Shown one piece after another: positions 18,821-27,081 of a DNA stretch of 64,000 nt. A model generated the notes under the pieces. That model was not told where the DNA came from. It worked only from the letters and a program-made list of their open reading frames with translations, and ran no database searches. This DNA is from an uncultured Alphaproteobacteria bacterium. GTDB taxonomy: Bacteria; Pseudomonadota; Alphaproteobacteria; Rhodobacterales; Rhodobacteraceae. Position numbers and translations under genes: made by a program. The stretch spans positions 1 through 64,000 of the forward strand of contig CACDWF010000007.1 in the NCBI GenBank assembly GCA_902556405.1, written 5' to 3'. Position 1 is the stretch's first letter. Each line of letters starts with the position of its first letter.

Positions 18821-20566
18821 ATGAAAGATAATAATATGCTTCGAGGAGGACAGCTTTTAGCGAAATCTTTTAAAGAGAAAGGAATAGAACATGTGTTTAC
18901 ACTCGCAGGTGGGTTTTGTAACCCTGCACTTGAGGGTTTCATGAATCATCAAATACCCGTGATAAATTGCCCGCATGAACAAATTGCGGGCCATTTGGCA
19001 GACGGTCATACGAGACTTTCAAGGAAACCCTCTGTTTGTCTAGTTGGACCAGAGGGTTTTGCGAATGCGATACCTGCCATGATGGAGTCTTGGGGGGAAC
19101 GATCTCCTGTAATTTTTGTTACAGGCTCATCCACACTGAAAAAGCAAGGTGCTGGAGGATTTAAGGAAATAGATGACGTTTCTATCGCAAGACCACTTAC
19201 AAAATACAGTGCATCAATAACAGATGGAAATAGAATTCCCGAGTTCGTGGATAGAGCGTGGAGGATAGCGACAAGCGGTTATCCAGGACCGGTTCATCTA
19301 AGTATGCCAGTAGACATAATGTTTTCTTCCTTTGATGAAAGCGCCTCAGATATGGAGCGTCCATTTACTAGAAAAGAACCAAAGACTTATAAAGCATGGC
19401 CTGAACCCTCAGCACTAAATGAGATAATTGACATTATAAAGTCTTCAAAAAAACCCATAATTATCGGCGGACATGGGATATGGTGGTCAAAAAATGAAGA
19501 CCTGTTAAAGCAAGTTGGTGATGAAATTAAAATACCAATTTTTAATGTGCCATATCACCAAAAATTATTAAATGAAAATTGCAAAGCCTTTCTAGGGCTT
19601 GCCGATGTGCATCAGTACCATCCTTCAAAGTTTGCTTTCAATGAATCTGATTGCATAATAATGGTTGGAGGTCGCTTGGATAATCAAATGAATTTCGGCA
19701 ATCCACCATTATTTCCTGCAAGTTCGAGGTTAATATGTGTCAACGGTTCGCATGAAGAAATAGAATTTAATCGGGCGGCAGACCATTTGCTTTTAAGTGA
19801 TCCTGGGGCATTTTTTGAAGGTCTACTTGCATCATTTAACAGCAGTAAATTCTCTATAGAAAAAGATTGGTTAGTTAAAAATATTGAGGAGAGAAAAAAA
19901 TGGGTGACTGCGTCGGTAAATAATCTTGTTGAAACGACGAATTCTCCAGCATGGAGTGGTGGGAAAATTCACCCTTTAGAGCTTTCTCTTTCGGTACAAA
20001 AGTGTATGACAGACCAAGATATCTTAGTTTTTGATGGAGGTAATACACACTTTTGGTCAGAAATTGCTGTTAATATAATGGCCTCTAATGGATTAGCTCT
20101 TTCTCAAATAATGCACCCAGGTTCCTATTCCATGTTAGGCGTTGGAGTATCATTTGCATTGTCGGCAAAGCGGCTCAATAAAGAAAAGACGATTGTATTA
20201 ATTTCTGGAGATGGTGCTTTCCTTAGTGGGGGTTTATCCATTGAGACAGCCTTTCAAGAAAACCTGCCGATTGTTATAATCATCGATAACAATGGTGGTT
20301 TAGACTGTATATCGCAACAACAGGAAAGATTGTTCAAGGATGGTTCTCATTTTGCAACAGATTTCAGAGATATACCATTTCACGGAATGTTTGAGGGAAT
20401 GGGGGGTTATGGAGAGCTGGTAACTCACAAAGATGAGATTCAAGGAGCTGTGAGGCGAGCAATAGACAGCAGGAAACCTGCTTGTGTTAATGTAAAAACA
20501 AAAGGCGTTATCAGCCCAATTGTTGCAGCAACAAGCGATAAAAGAGATAAGGCATCTATAGAATAA
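18821..20566 (+). CDS. Thiamine-diphosphate-dependent enzyme, acetolactate-synthase superfamily
   Basis: It has 581 residues in the three-domain layout of the ALS/oxidase/decarboxylase family. The N-terminal PYR domain has the activating glutamate in NCPHEQIAGHLADGHTR (Glu53), so it is not a glyoxylate carboligase, which has valine there. The C-terminal PP domain has the ThDP-Mg motif SGDGAFLSGGLSIE...IIDNNGG. I chose ATG 18821, which starts 4 bp after the SDR stop. The specific reaction (decarboxylase, carboligase or C-C hydrolase) cannot be read from sequence. The next gene, a transthyretin-like protein, starts 2 bp after its stop. The trio SDR / ThDP enzyme / TTR-like looks like a dedicated enzymatic module. 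Confidence 0.85.
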   Translation: MKDNNMLRGGQLLAKSFKEKGIEHVFTLAGGFCNPALEGFMNHQIPVINCPHEQIAGHLADGHTRLSRKPSVCLVGPEGFANAIPAMMESWGERSPVIFVTGSSTLKKQGAGGFKEIDDVSIARPLTKYSASITDGNRIPEFVDRAWRIATSGYPGPVHLSMPVDIMFSSFDESASDMERPFTRKEPKTYKAWPEPSALNEIIDIIKSSKKPIIIGGHGIWWSKNEDLLKQVGDEIKIPIFNVPYHQKLLNENCKAFLGLADVHQYHPSKFAFNESDCIIMVGGRLDNQMNFGNPPLFPASSRLICVNGSHEEIEFNRAADHLLLSDPGAFFEGLLASFNSSKFSIEKDWLVKNIEERKKWVTASVNNLVETTNSPAWSGGKIHPLELSLSVQKCMTDQDILVFDGGNTHFWSEIAVNIMASNGLALSQIMHPGSYSMLGVGVSFALSAKRLNKEKTIVLISGDGAFLSGGLSIETAFQENLPIVIIIDNNGGLDCISQQQERLFKDGSHFATDFRDIPFHGMFEGMGGYGELVTHKDEIQGAVRRAIDSRKPACVNVKTKGVISPIVAATSDKRDKASIE

Positions 20567-20568
20567 TA

Positions 20569-20910
20569 ATGCCTTCAATAAGTACACATGTATTAAATTC
20601 TGAAAACGGCACTCATGTTGCTGGTTTAACAGTTACCCTTACACATATTGGGCCAGATGGGGCAAAAAAGACAATGTTTTCAGAAAAAACTGATGCAGGG
20701 GGACGCCTTTTAGAAGACTTTAACTTTCCCCTCACAAGCAATGAAATTTTTGAGATTGAATTTAAACTATCAGATATTCATGTGAAGAAAAAAGGTATAT
20801 ACTGTAGAGATATAATTTTTAGGGTATCTTTCAATTCAGAAAATGAAAAATTTCATATTCCCATTATCGTATCTCAAAACGGCGCCTCTTCTTGGTGGAC
20901 GGGAGAATAA
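20569..20910 (+). CDS. Transthyretin/HIU-hydrolase-like protein with altered C-terminus
   Basis: The 113 residues follow the 5-hydroxyisourate hydrolase fold: ISTHVLNSENGTHVAGL (His7), DAGGRLLEDF (Arg46), KFHIPIIVS (His96). True HIU hydrolases end in the signature YRGS, whose Tyr and Arg line the active site. This one ends SSWWTGE, so Tyr becomes Trp, Arg becomes Thr and the final Ser becomes Glu. The three upstream catalytic residues remain, suggesting a hydrolase with another substrate rather than dead coding. No uricase, OHCU decarboxylase or allantoin gene is in the window, which also argues against urate catabolism. The gene is tightly packed between the ThDP enzyme and the DmdA-like gene. 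Confidence 0.78.
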   Translation: MPSISTHVLNSENGTHVAGLTVTLTHIGPDGAKKTMFSEKTDAGGRLLEDFNFPLTSNEIFEIEFKLSDIHVKKKGIYCRDIIFRVSFNSENEKFHIPIIVSQNGASSWWTGE

Positions 20911-20912
20911 TA

Positions 20913-22040
20913 ATGAATATTCAAAATAAGCTAAATTTCTCTAGAAGGATCAGAAGAACACCTTTTACCGCCTCTGTCGAAAAGTATGGAGTAACAGGTT
21001 TCTCCGTTGTGAACCACACATTACTTCCAAAGTCATTTCAAAATTCAATTGAAGATGATTATTTGCACCTACAAAAACATGCTCAAATTTGGGATGTTGG
21101 TTGTCAAAGGCAAGTTGAAATTAAAGGTAAAGACGCACTTAAACTTATTGAGTTAATGACGCCAAGATCAATCTCAGCACTTCAACCAGGAAAATGTCTT
21201 TACATTCCCTTGACTGATGAAAATGGTGGCGTAATCAATGATCCTATTCTTATCAAAATAAGTGCCGATCATTTCTATCTATCCGTTGCAGACTCAGATG
21301 TGCTGTTGTGGGCTAGAGGGTTAGCTATTGGTTTTGGCTTAAACGTAAGAATAAGGGAGCCTGATGTGTGGCCTTTGGCAGTACAAGGACCAAAAGCTGC
21401 CGATGTTTTGGCCAAAGTTTTTGGTAAGCGGATATATTCAATTAAAAAATTCAATTTCGACTATTTTCCACTTGATGGCTCTTCTCAACTAATAGCCAAA
21501 ACCGGTTACTCTAGAATTGGTGGTTTTGAAATATATCTGTCTCGACCAGAACTCGGTTCATCTCTATGGGAAACAATTTTGGAAGCTGGTAGATCAGAAA
21601 ACATAAGGCCAGGATCTCCAAACATAATAGATAGAGTTGAAGCAGGATTATTATCCTTTGGTAATGAAATGACCGTGGAGAACACACCACTGGAATGTAA
21701 CATGGATAAGTTCTTGGATATAAATAAAAAAGCAGATTATATTGGGAAAAAAGTTCTCCAGCGGCAGATCAGATATGGCATTAAAAGACGTATAAGGGGT
21801 GTTATTTATAATGGGCCTAAACTTCCAACAATATCAAGACCTTTACAAGTTTTTGATATAGATAAAAGAACTATAGTCGGAAGCTTAACTTCAGGAGCAT
21901 TCTCACCACATTTTAAGAGAAATATTGGGGTTGGTATGATCAAATATGGATACTGGGATAATAACAAAGAAATATTGGTTAATATCGCTGGTCAGGAGTT
22001 TAGAGAAGGATTAATCAAAGACCTTCCTTTAATTCAATGA
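20913..22040 (+). CDS. DmdA-like GcvT-family demethylase
   Basis: This folate-dependent methyltransferase has 375 residues and is closer to DMSP demethylase DmdA than to GcvT of the glycine-cleavage system. The pattern RRIRRTPFTASVEKYGV, VVNHTLLPKSF, HAQIWDVGCQRQVEIKGKDA, LAVQGPKAADVLAKVFG and TGYSRIGGFEIYL follows DmdA. The SPNIIDRVEAGLLSFGNEMT segment also fits. DmdA moves a methyl from DMSP to THF. DmdA paralogues with other onium substrates are known, and the carnitine/betaine context leaves glycine betaine-type or other substrates open. I chose ATG 20913 with GGGAGA upstream over a longer frame inside the previous gene. No dmdB, dmdC or dmdD is adjacent. Confidence 0.8.
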   Translation: MNIQNKLNFSRRIRRTPFTASVEKYGVTGFSVVNHTLLPKSFQNSIEDDYLHLQKHAQIWDVGCQRQVEIKGKDALKLIELMTPRSISALQPGKCLYIPLTDENGGVINDPILIKISADHFYLSVADSDVLLWARGLAIGFGLNVRIREPDVWPLAVQGPKAADVLAKVFGKRIYSIKKFNFDYFPLDGSSQLIAKTGYSRIGGFEIYLSRPELGSSLWETILEAGRSENIRPGSPNIIDRVEAGLLSFGNEMTVENTPLECNMDKFLDINKKADYIGKKVLQRQIRYGIKRRIRGVIYNGPKLPTISRPLQVFDIDKRTIVGSLTSGAFSPHFKRNIGVGMIKYGYWDNNKEILVNIAGQEFREGLIKDLPLIQ

Positions 22041-22047
22041 GGTAGGA

Positions 22048-22953
22048 ATGGCTCTGGCTATTAATAAAAATGTATTTATTACCTGTGCTGTGACTGGTTC
22101 TGGAAGTTCACAAGATAAAAGTCGAGAAGTACCAAGATCGCCAAAAGAAATTGCAGATAGTGCAATTGAAGCCGCTAAAGCTGGAGCGGCTATTGTACAT
22201 TGTCATGTAAGAGATCCCGATACCGGCATACCAAGTCGTCGAGTTGATCTCTATGAAGAAGTAACAAAAAGGATTAGGGACTCCGAAACGGACGTCGTTT
22301 TGAACTTAACTACCGGTATGGGAGGCGATATTTATCTTGGTCTCGACGCTGAAAACCCTCTGCCACTTAAAGAACCAGAAACAGATATGATAGGGGCGTC
22401 GGAAAGAATAAAGCATCTTGTTACATGTAAGCCAGAAATCTGCACTTTAGATTGTGGCACAATGAATTTTGCTGAGGATAACTATGTAATGACCAACACG
22501 CCGGGAATGCTAATGGCGATGGCTTCAAAGATCACCAATTTAGGCATACTTCCTGAGATTGAAGTTTTTGATACAGGACATCTGTGGCTGGCAAAAAAAC
22601 TTGTTAACGAAGGTCTGATAAGAGATCCGGTTCTTTTACAGCTTTGTATGGGTATACCGTGGGGCGCACCAAACGATATAAATACGTTTATGTCTTTAGT
22701 GAATAATATTCCAAAAGACTGGACTTGGTCTGCATTTTCCATAGGGCAATTTCAGATCCCTTATGTTGCAATGGCTACTCTGGCAGGAGGAAATGTCAGA
22801 GTGGGGTTGGAAGATAATATTTGGCTGGAAAAAGGACGGTTAGCAAAGAATTACCAGTTGGTTGAAAAAGCTGTAAATGTCATCGAAAACTCCGGCAGTA
22901 AGGTCATGTCACCGAAAGAAGTTCGTGACAAGCTTCGTTTGAAAAAACAATAA
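22048..22953 (+). CDS. Beta-keto acid cleavage enzyme (BKACE, DUF849), probably 3-dehydrocarnitine cleavage
   Basis: BKACE enzymes use zinc to condense a beta-keto acid with acetyl-CoA and release acetoacetate plus a new acyl-CoA. The 301 residues include the zinc ligands His51 and His53 in VHCHVRDPDTG, the TTGMGG segment and RVGLEDN with the late catalytic-site acid. The gene is directly followed, 2 bp on, by carnitine dehydrogenase fused to a thioesterase. That pairing is the established carnitine route: 3-dehydrocarnitine plus acetyl-CoA gives betainyl-CoA and acetoacetate. Substrate assignment rests on this context. Confidence 0.88.
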   Translation: MALAINKNVFITCAVTGSGSSQDKSREVPRSPKEIADSAIEAAKAGAAIVHCHVRDPDTGIPSRRVDLYEEVTKRIRDSETDVVLNLTTGMGGDIYLGLDAENPLPLKEPETDMIGASERIKHLVTCKPEICTLDCGTMNFAEDNYVMTNTPGMLMAMASKITNLGILPEIEVFDTGHLWLAKKLVNEGLIRDPVLLQLCMGIPWGAPNDINTFMSLVNNIPKDWTWSAFSIGQFQIPYVAMATLAGGNVRVGLEDNIWLEKGRLAKNYQLVEKAVNVIENSGSKVMSPKEVRDKLRLKKQ

Positions 22954-22955
22954 TT

Positions 22956-24422
22956 ATGAAAAATTTAAGTGTGACATGTATAGGAGCTGGCGTAATAGGG
23001 TCTGGTTGGGCTGCCCGCTTATTAGTTAATGGAATAAATGTAAGCGTTTTTGATAAAAGCCCAGAAAGCTACAATAGAACACGATTATCCGTTGAAAGGG
23101 CTAAAAAATATTTCTCTCAATTAACAAAGGCCCCTTTAAGAGAAATGGGCAGTCTTACTTTTGACAAGTCTTTGGAAGATGCTCTAAAAAAGTCCACTTA
23201 TATAATTGAAAGTCTTCCAGAAAATTTACAATTGAAGCATAAACTTTATAAAGAAATTGAGCACATTTCAAATAATTCAATTATTTTGTCGTCTACTTCA
23301 GGTTTCAAGCCCACTGACCTTCAAAAGCATATGAAAAATCCTCAGAGTTTGCTCGTTACACACCCTTTCAACCCAGTGTATCTGATGCCTTTGGTTGAGC
23401 TAGTTCCAGGCCAAGAAAGAGATCAGAGAATTGTTGATGATGTGCACCATTTATTGGAATATGTCGGAATGGTACCAATAATAATTAAAAAAGAAATAGA
23501 TGCCTTTGTCGCTGACAGAATGCTAGAGGCGATGTGGCGTGAAGCATTGTGGCTTATAAAAGATGATATTTGCACTACTAAGGAGCTAGACGATATTATC
23601 ACGTCTAGCTTTGGAATACGATTTGCTCAAATGGGAATGTTTGAAAGTTACCGTATTGCTGGAGGAGATAAAGGCATGCGTCATTTCCTTGATCAATTTG
23701 GTCCTGCACTAAAATGGCCTTGGTCCAGATTAACAGATGTACCAGAGTTTAATTCTGATTTAATAGATAAAATTTGTTCTCAATCAGATGCTCAATCAGA
23801 TATGTATAGCATCTCCGAGTTAGAAGATATTAGGGACAAAAACTTGGTTGAATTACAGAAAGCTCTTCGCAACAACCGTTGGGGATCTGGACGAATACTA
23901 GCGAGCTATGAGAAAGATCTTTTCGATGAACAATCAAAAGAGGCAGAAAAAGCTAGTGGAAAAATAAGTAGTGACCTGCTTATTACCTATACAAAAACGA
24001 TACCTCCTGAATGGGCAGATTATAATGGCCATATGACAGAATATCGTTATCTCAACTGTTTTGGCGATGCCTCAGATGCTGTAATGCTCCATATAGGCTG
24101 TGATAAAGCCTATATCGAAGCTGGTAATTCCTATTTTACCGTTGAGACAAATATTAGGCACCTAAACGAGCTTAAGGTAGGGCAAGAAGTATATATAGAA
24201 ACTAAAGTTTTAAAGGGAACTGAGAAAAAATTGCACGTTTTTCATATGTTGAAAAATACAGAAGGAGAACTTTTTGCTACCGGTGAACATCTTCTTCTAC
24301 ACGTTTCTTTAAAAACTAGAAAAACTTGTCCAGCAAGTAAACCTCTTATCATAAAATTGATAGAACTTCAAAAGCAGCATCAAGAAACAAGTGTTCCATC
24401 AGAGCCGAAAATAATTGTTTAG
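22956..24422 (+). CDS. L-carnitine dehydrogenase fused to betainyl-CoA thioesterase
   Basis: Two domains are visible in 488 residues. Residues 1-315 form a 3-hydroxyacyl-CoA-dehydrogenase-type carnitine dehydrogenase: GAGVIGSGWAARLL (10-23), VTHPFNPVYLMPLVELVPG and the helical C-terminal half (GMFESYRIAGGDKGMRHFLDQFGP). Residues from about 338 form a hotdog thioesterase (TIPPEWADYNGHMTEYRYL). The dehydrogenase makes 3-dehydrocarnitine. The thioesterase would hydrolyse the betainyl-CoA made by the neighbouring BKACE, releasing glycine betaine. Such CDH-TE fusions are known in carnitine users. It ends the plus-strand cluster and converges on the AhpD-like gene 28 bp away. Confidence 0.9.
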   Translation: MKNLSVTCIGAGVIGSGWAARLLVNGINVSVFDKSPESYNRTRLSVERAKKYFSQLTKAPLREMGSLTFDKSLEDALKKSTYIIESLPENLQLKHKLYKEIEHISNNSIILSSTSGFKPTDLQKHMKNPQSLLVTHPFNPVYLMPLVELVPGQERDQRIVDDVHHLLEYVGMVPIIIKKEIDAFVADRMLEAMWREALWLIKDDICTTKELDDIITSSFGIRFAQMGMFESYRIAGGDKGMRHFLDQFGPALKWPWSRLTDVPEFNSDLIDKICSQSDAQSDMYSISELEDIRDKNLVELQKALRNNRWGSGRILASYEKDLFDEQSKEAEKASGKISSDLLITYTKTIPPEWADYNGHMTEYRYLNCFGDASDAVMLHIGCDKAYIEAGNSYFTVETNIRHLNELKVGQEVYIETKVLKGTEKKLHVFHMLKNTEGELFATGEHLLLHVSLKTRKTCPASKPLIIKLIELQKQHQETSVPSEPKIIV

Positions 24423-24450
24423 TACTTTTATAGAATAGTTACTAAAATTT

Positions 24451-25020
24451 TTATCGGCCCATAGTATAAAATTCCTCATTAGGTAGCATTGAAAATGTGT
24501 TAGCTAGTCGATTACTCATAGCAAAGAAAGACGCAACTGAGGCTATTCTCCACGCATCTTCAAGATCAAAACCAAAACTTTCTAAAATTTTAAAATCAGA
24601 GTCATTTATGCTCTGCGACTCCCTTGCTACTTTCACGGCAAAATCAAGCATAGCACGTTGTCTCTCAGTTATTTTACTCTTTTTATAGTTTATAGCTATT
24701 TGGTCTGAAATATTTTTATCTTTGGATCTTATTCTCAAAACCGCTCCATGAGAAACGACACAATAAAGACAATCATTTTGTGCGGAGGTAGCCACAACGA
24801 TCATCTCCAATTCGGCTTTCGTTAAATTACATTCTGTCTCCATAATAGCATCATAGTAGGTACAAAAACCTCTGAATTCATCAGGTTTTCTTGCCATTAT
24901 CATAAAGACATTTGGTACAAACCCTGTCTTTTCTTGCACTGACTGAATCTTCGTTTTAACGTCCTCTGGTAAGTCCTCCAAATTTGGTATCGCCGATCTG
25001 CTAATAGGTCTATTGTCCAT
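24451..25020 (-). CDS. AhpD-like / carboxymuconolactone-decarboxylase-family peroxidase-related protein
   Basis: The 189-residue protein has the AhpD active-site pattern CLYCVVSHGA (CxxC followed by His) in a helical context. It resembles peroxidase-related proteins of the CMD family, which reduce peroxides using the vicinal cysteines. The nearby sarcosine oxidase makes H2O2, though transcription is in the opposite direction. The start overlaps the end of the enoyl-CoA hydratase gene by 11 bp, so it is the last gene of the long minus-strand run. Physiological substrate is not known. Confidence 0.82.
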   Translation of the reverse strand: MDNRPISRSAIPNLEDLPEDVKTKIQSVQEKTGFVPNVFMIMARKPDEFRGFCTYYDAIMETECNLTKAELEMIVVATSAQNDCLYCVVSHGAVLRIRSKDKNISDQIAINYKKSKITERQRAMLDFAVKVARESQSINDSDFKILESFGFDLEDAWRIASVASFFAMSNRLANTFSMLPNEEFYTMGR

Positions 25021-25825
25021 TGCTTTCTCCTTTTTTTAACCAAGGCGCAGGTTTCTTTTCAAAAAAGGCCTTAATACCTTGTTTACCCTCCTCTGACTCC
25101 CAACTGCTAGCAAGAATATTTGTTGTTATCTCGAAAAAATTTTCTGCTTTCTCCCCTGTAAGACTTTTCAATAGCTCTTTTGATTTTTTAATTGCGTCTG
25201 GTGAACATTTTAATATGTTATCGATTTCCTGCAATTTTAATAACTGAATTTCCTTATTATCCTTACAAACATAGTGAATAAGACCCATCTTGTAGGCCAA
25301 TTCAGAATCAAAAATCTTACCACTGAAAAATACGTTACGACCGTAACTTTCTCCTAATTTCTTAATTACGAATGGTCCAATTGTCGCGGGAATCAACCCT
25401 AGCCTTGTTTCTGTAAGGCCAAACTTTGAAGCTTGAGAAACAATTACCGTGTCAGATACGGAGATTAGGCCTAGGCCTCCACCAAATGCACTTCCAGAGA
25501 CTATAGAAATCAATGGCATCGGAAGACTATTCATTGTCGCCAACATTTTTGCCAGCGCTCTAGCCTCAACCAATTTTTCCTTTTTAGATTTTTTTTCTTG
25601 CTCTTTCATCCAATTTAAATCTCCTCCAGCGCAAAATGTTTTCCCATTTGCTTGAAGAAAAACTAGTCGAATACTGTCTTGCGTTTTAACATACTGGCCA
25701 GCTTCTTCTAACTCATCAATCATTTTTCTACTCATAGCGTTATGCTTATCGGGTCTATTCAAAGTAATTTCACACACGCCTTGAGGATTGATATTTACTT
25801 CAATCTCTTTGAATTTATTTTTCAC
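25010..25825 (-). CDS. liuC: Enoyl-CoA hydratase family, probably methylglutaconyl-CoA hydratase
   Basis: This crotonase-fold enzyme has 271 residues. The oxyanion-hole segments KTFCAGGDLNWMKEQ and SAFGGGLGLISVSD are clear, and ETRLGLIPATIGPFV carries the active-site glutamate region. The FCAGGDLNWM form is typical of 3-methylglutaconyl-CoA hydratase (LiuC/AUH), the leucine step between MccAB and HMG-CoA lyase. Those genes lie 5 kb upstream on the same strand, separated by the urease genes. The ATG overlaps the ureG stop by 4 bp, which indicates translational coupling to urease accessory genes rather than to its own pathway. The leucine assignment is strong by context, moderate by sequence. 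Confidence 0.82.
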   Translation of the reverse strand: MKNKFKEIEVNINPQGVCEITLNRPDKHNAMSRKMIDELEEAGQYVKTQDSIRLVFLQANGKTFCAGGDLNWMKEQEKKSKKEKLVEARALAKMLATMNSLPMPLISIVSGSAFGGGLGLISVSDTVIVSQASKFGLTETRLGLIPATIGPFVIKKLGESYGRNVFFSGKIFDSELAYKMGLIHYVCKDNKEIQLLKLQEIDNILKCSPDAIKKSKELLKSLTGEKAENFFEITTNILASSWESEEGKQGIKAFFEKKPAPWLKKGESNGQ

Positions 25826-26430
25826 GCTTTAAGATTTCCCATTTTCATAATTTCACCTTTTACAGCATCCACACCTTTTTCTTCCTTCAAATTTGTAAGT
25901 AAGACAGGTTTACCATTTCTTTTAGCAATAGCATCTTGAAGCATTTGGTCTACAGAAACATCTACATATTCCGCTAAATCAATTTTATTAATAATTAAAA
26001 GGTCAGATCTCATTATTGCAGGCCCCCCTTTTCTTGGTATTTCTTCTCCCATACAGACATCAATCATAAAGATCGTATAATCTACAAGTTCTGGACTGAA
26101 AGTTGCAGAGAGATTATCTCCTCCACTTTCCAATAATATAAGATCTAGATCAGGAAATTTAGCGGATAGCTTATCTACGGCTTGTAAGTTAATAGACGCG
26201 TCCTCTCTGATTGCTGTATGGGGACATCCACCCGTTTCTACTGCTAATATCCTTTCCGAGTTGATCACCTGTTTTTTCATTAATATTTCAGCATCCTCTT
26301 TAGTGTATATGTCATTTGTAATAACAGCCATTGATAGGGATTCTGAAAAGACCTTACATAAGCTAGCTGTAAGGCTAGTTTTACCAGCTCCAACTGGTCC
26401 ACCGAGACCAACTCTAAAGGCATCTCCCAT
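25822..26430 (-). CDS. ureG: Urease accessory GTPase UreG
   Basis: UreG is a SIMIBI-class GTPase that powers nickel delivery to urease with UreD and UreF. It has 202 residues. The P-loop is GPVGAGKTSL near the N-terminus, the switch region has VETGGCPHTAIREDAS, and NKIDLAEYVDV gives the guanine-specificity motif. The conserved CPH nickel-binding site is present. It ends in a 4-bp overlap with the enoyl-CoA hydratase start. As usual it is the last urease gene of the ureDABCEFG order. Confidence 0.97.
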   Translation of the reverse strand: MGDAFRVGLGGPVGAGKTSLTASLCKVFSESLSMAVITNDIYTKEDAEILMKKQVINSERILAVETGGCPHTAIREDASINLQAVDKLSAKFPDLDLILLESGGDNLSATFSPELVDYTIFMIDVCMGEEIPRKGGPAIMRSDLLIINKIDLAEYVDVSVDQMLQDAIAKRNGKPVLLTNLKEEKGVDAVKGEIMKMGNLKA

Positions 26431-26442
26431 CTCAAAACTCCC

Positions 26443-27069
26443 CTAAGACTTAAATACTTTTCCTTGAAATTCTTCATGCAATAGTGTGCACGTATCGGTC
26501 AAATAACAAGAGGAAAATAAATCCTTGTCCCCAGATACGAGCACTTTTCGTGATATCTCATTTATTTTTTCGAAAAGATTTTTCAAAATATTTGTTGATC
26601 TTTTATGGCCTAAAGGTAGGAGGCGCTGAGCAGCGGCTATCAAATTACTTATATTCGATTGCAAGAATAAAGGCACTAATTCCTCTATTTTTAATTTATG
26701 TTTTTTCGCTGCGGTGCCAAGAGCAATAGGATAGGGAAGACCCAACTGGGTATCGCTAGCTTTGGCAAAATTATCTCCAGTCATAACTTGCTCATTAAGT
26801 TTTAAGGCAGAACAAGAAAAAGCCAAACATAACTCTGTTAAATCATCTAAATCTTTATCTGTCGAGATTTGATAAGCCAGCTTTAAGAATATTGCGTCAT
26901 TCCTTAAAAAACCATATTCTAGATTATTTTCAATCCACACAACTAAATCAGCTTCATTTTTAACCATCGATTGACTAACAGCATACTCAAGCCCCTGTGA
27001 AAAATTAAAGCTCCCTGTAGGAAAGCTCGGTGAAAGCCATTGAAACATTAATTGGTTTTTTCTATACAT
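26443..27069 (-). CDS. ureF: Urease accessory protein UreF
   Basis: UreF bridges UreD and UreG and shapes the nickel-insertion complex. The 208-residue helical protein begins with LMFQWLSPSFPTGSFNFSQGLEYAV, the family signature. The GDNFAKASDTQLGLPYPIALGTAAKKHKL segment is also recognisable. It follows ureE by 12 bp and precedes ureG by 12 bp. No unusual features are seen. Confidence 0.93.
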   Translation of the reverse strand: MYRKNQLMFQWLSPSFPTGSFNFSQGLEYAVSQSMVKNEADLVVWIENNLEYGFLRNDAIFLKLAYQISTDKDLDDLTELCLAFSCSALKLNEQVMTGDNFAKASDTQLGLPYPIALGTAAKKHKLKIEELVPLFLQSNISNLIAAAQRLLPLGHKRSTNILKNLFEKINEISRKVLVSGDKDLFSSCYLTDTCTLLHEEFQGKVFKS

Positions 27070-27081
27070 AATAGTCCAGAA

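Noticed and set aside
18821-20566. ThDP enzyme as glyoxylate carboligase, linked to a purine pathway by the TTR-like gene
   Set aside because: The activating glutamate (Glu53) is present, whereas glyoxylate carboligase has valine there; no other purine genes are visible.
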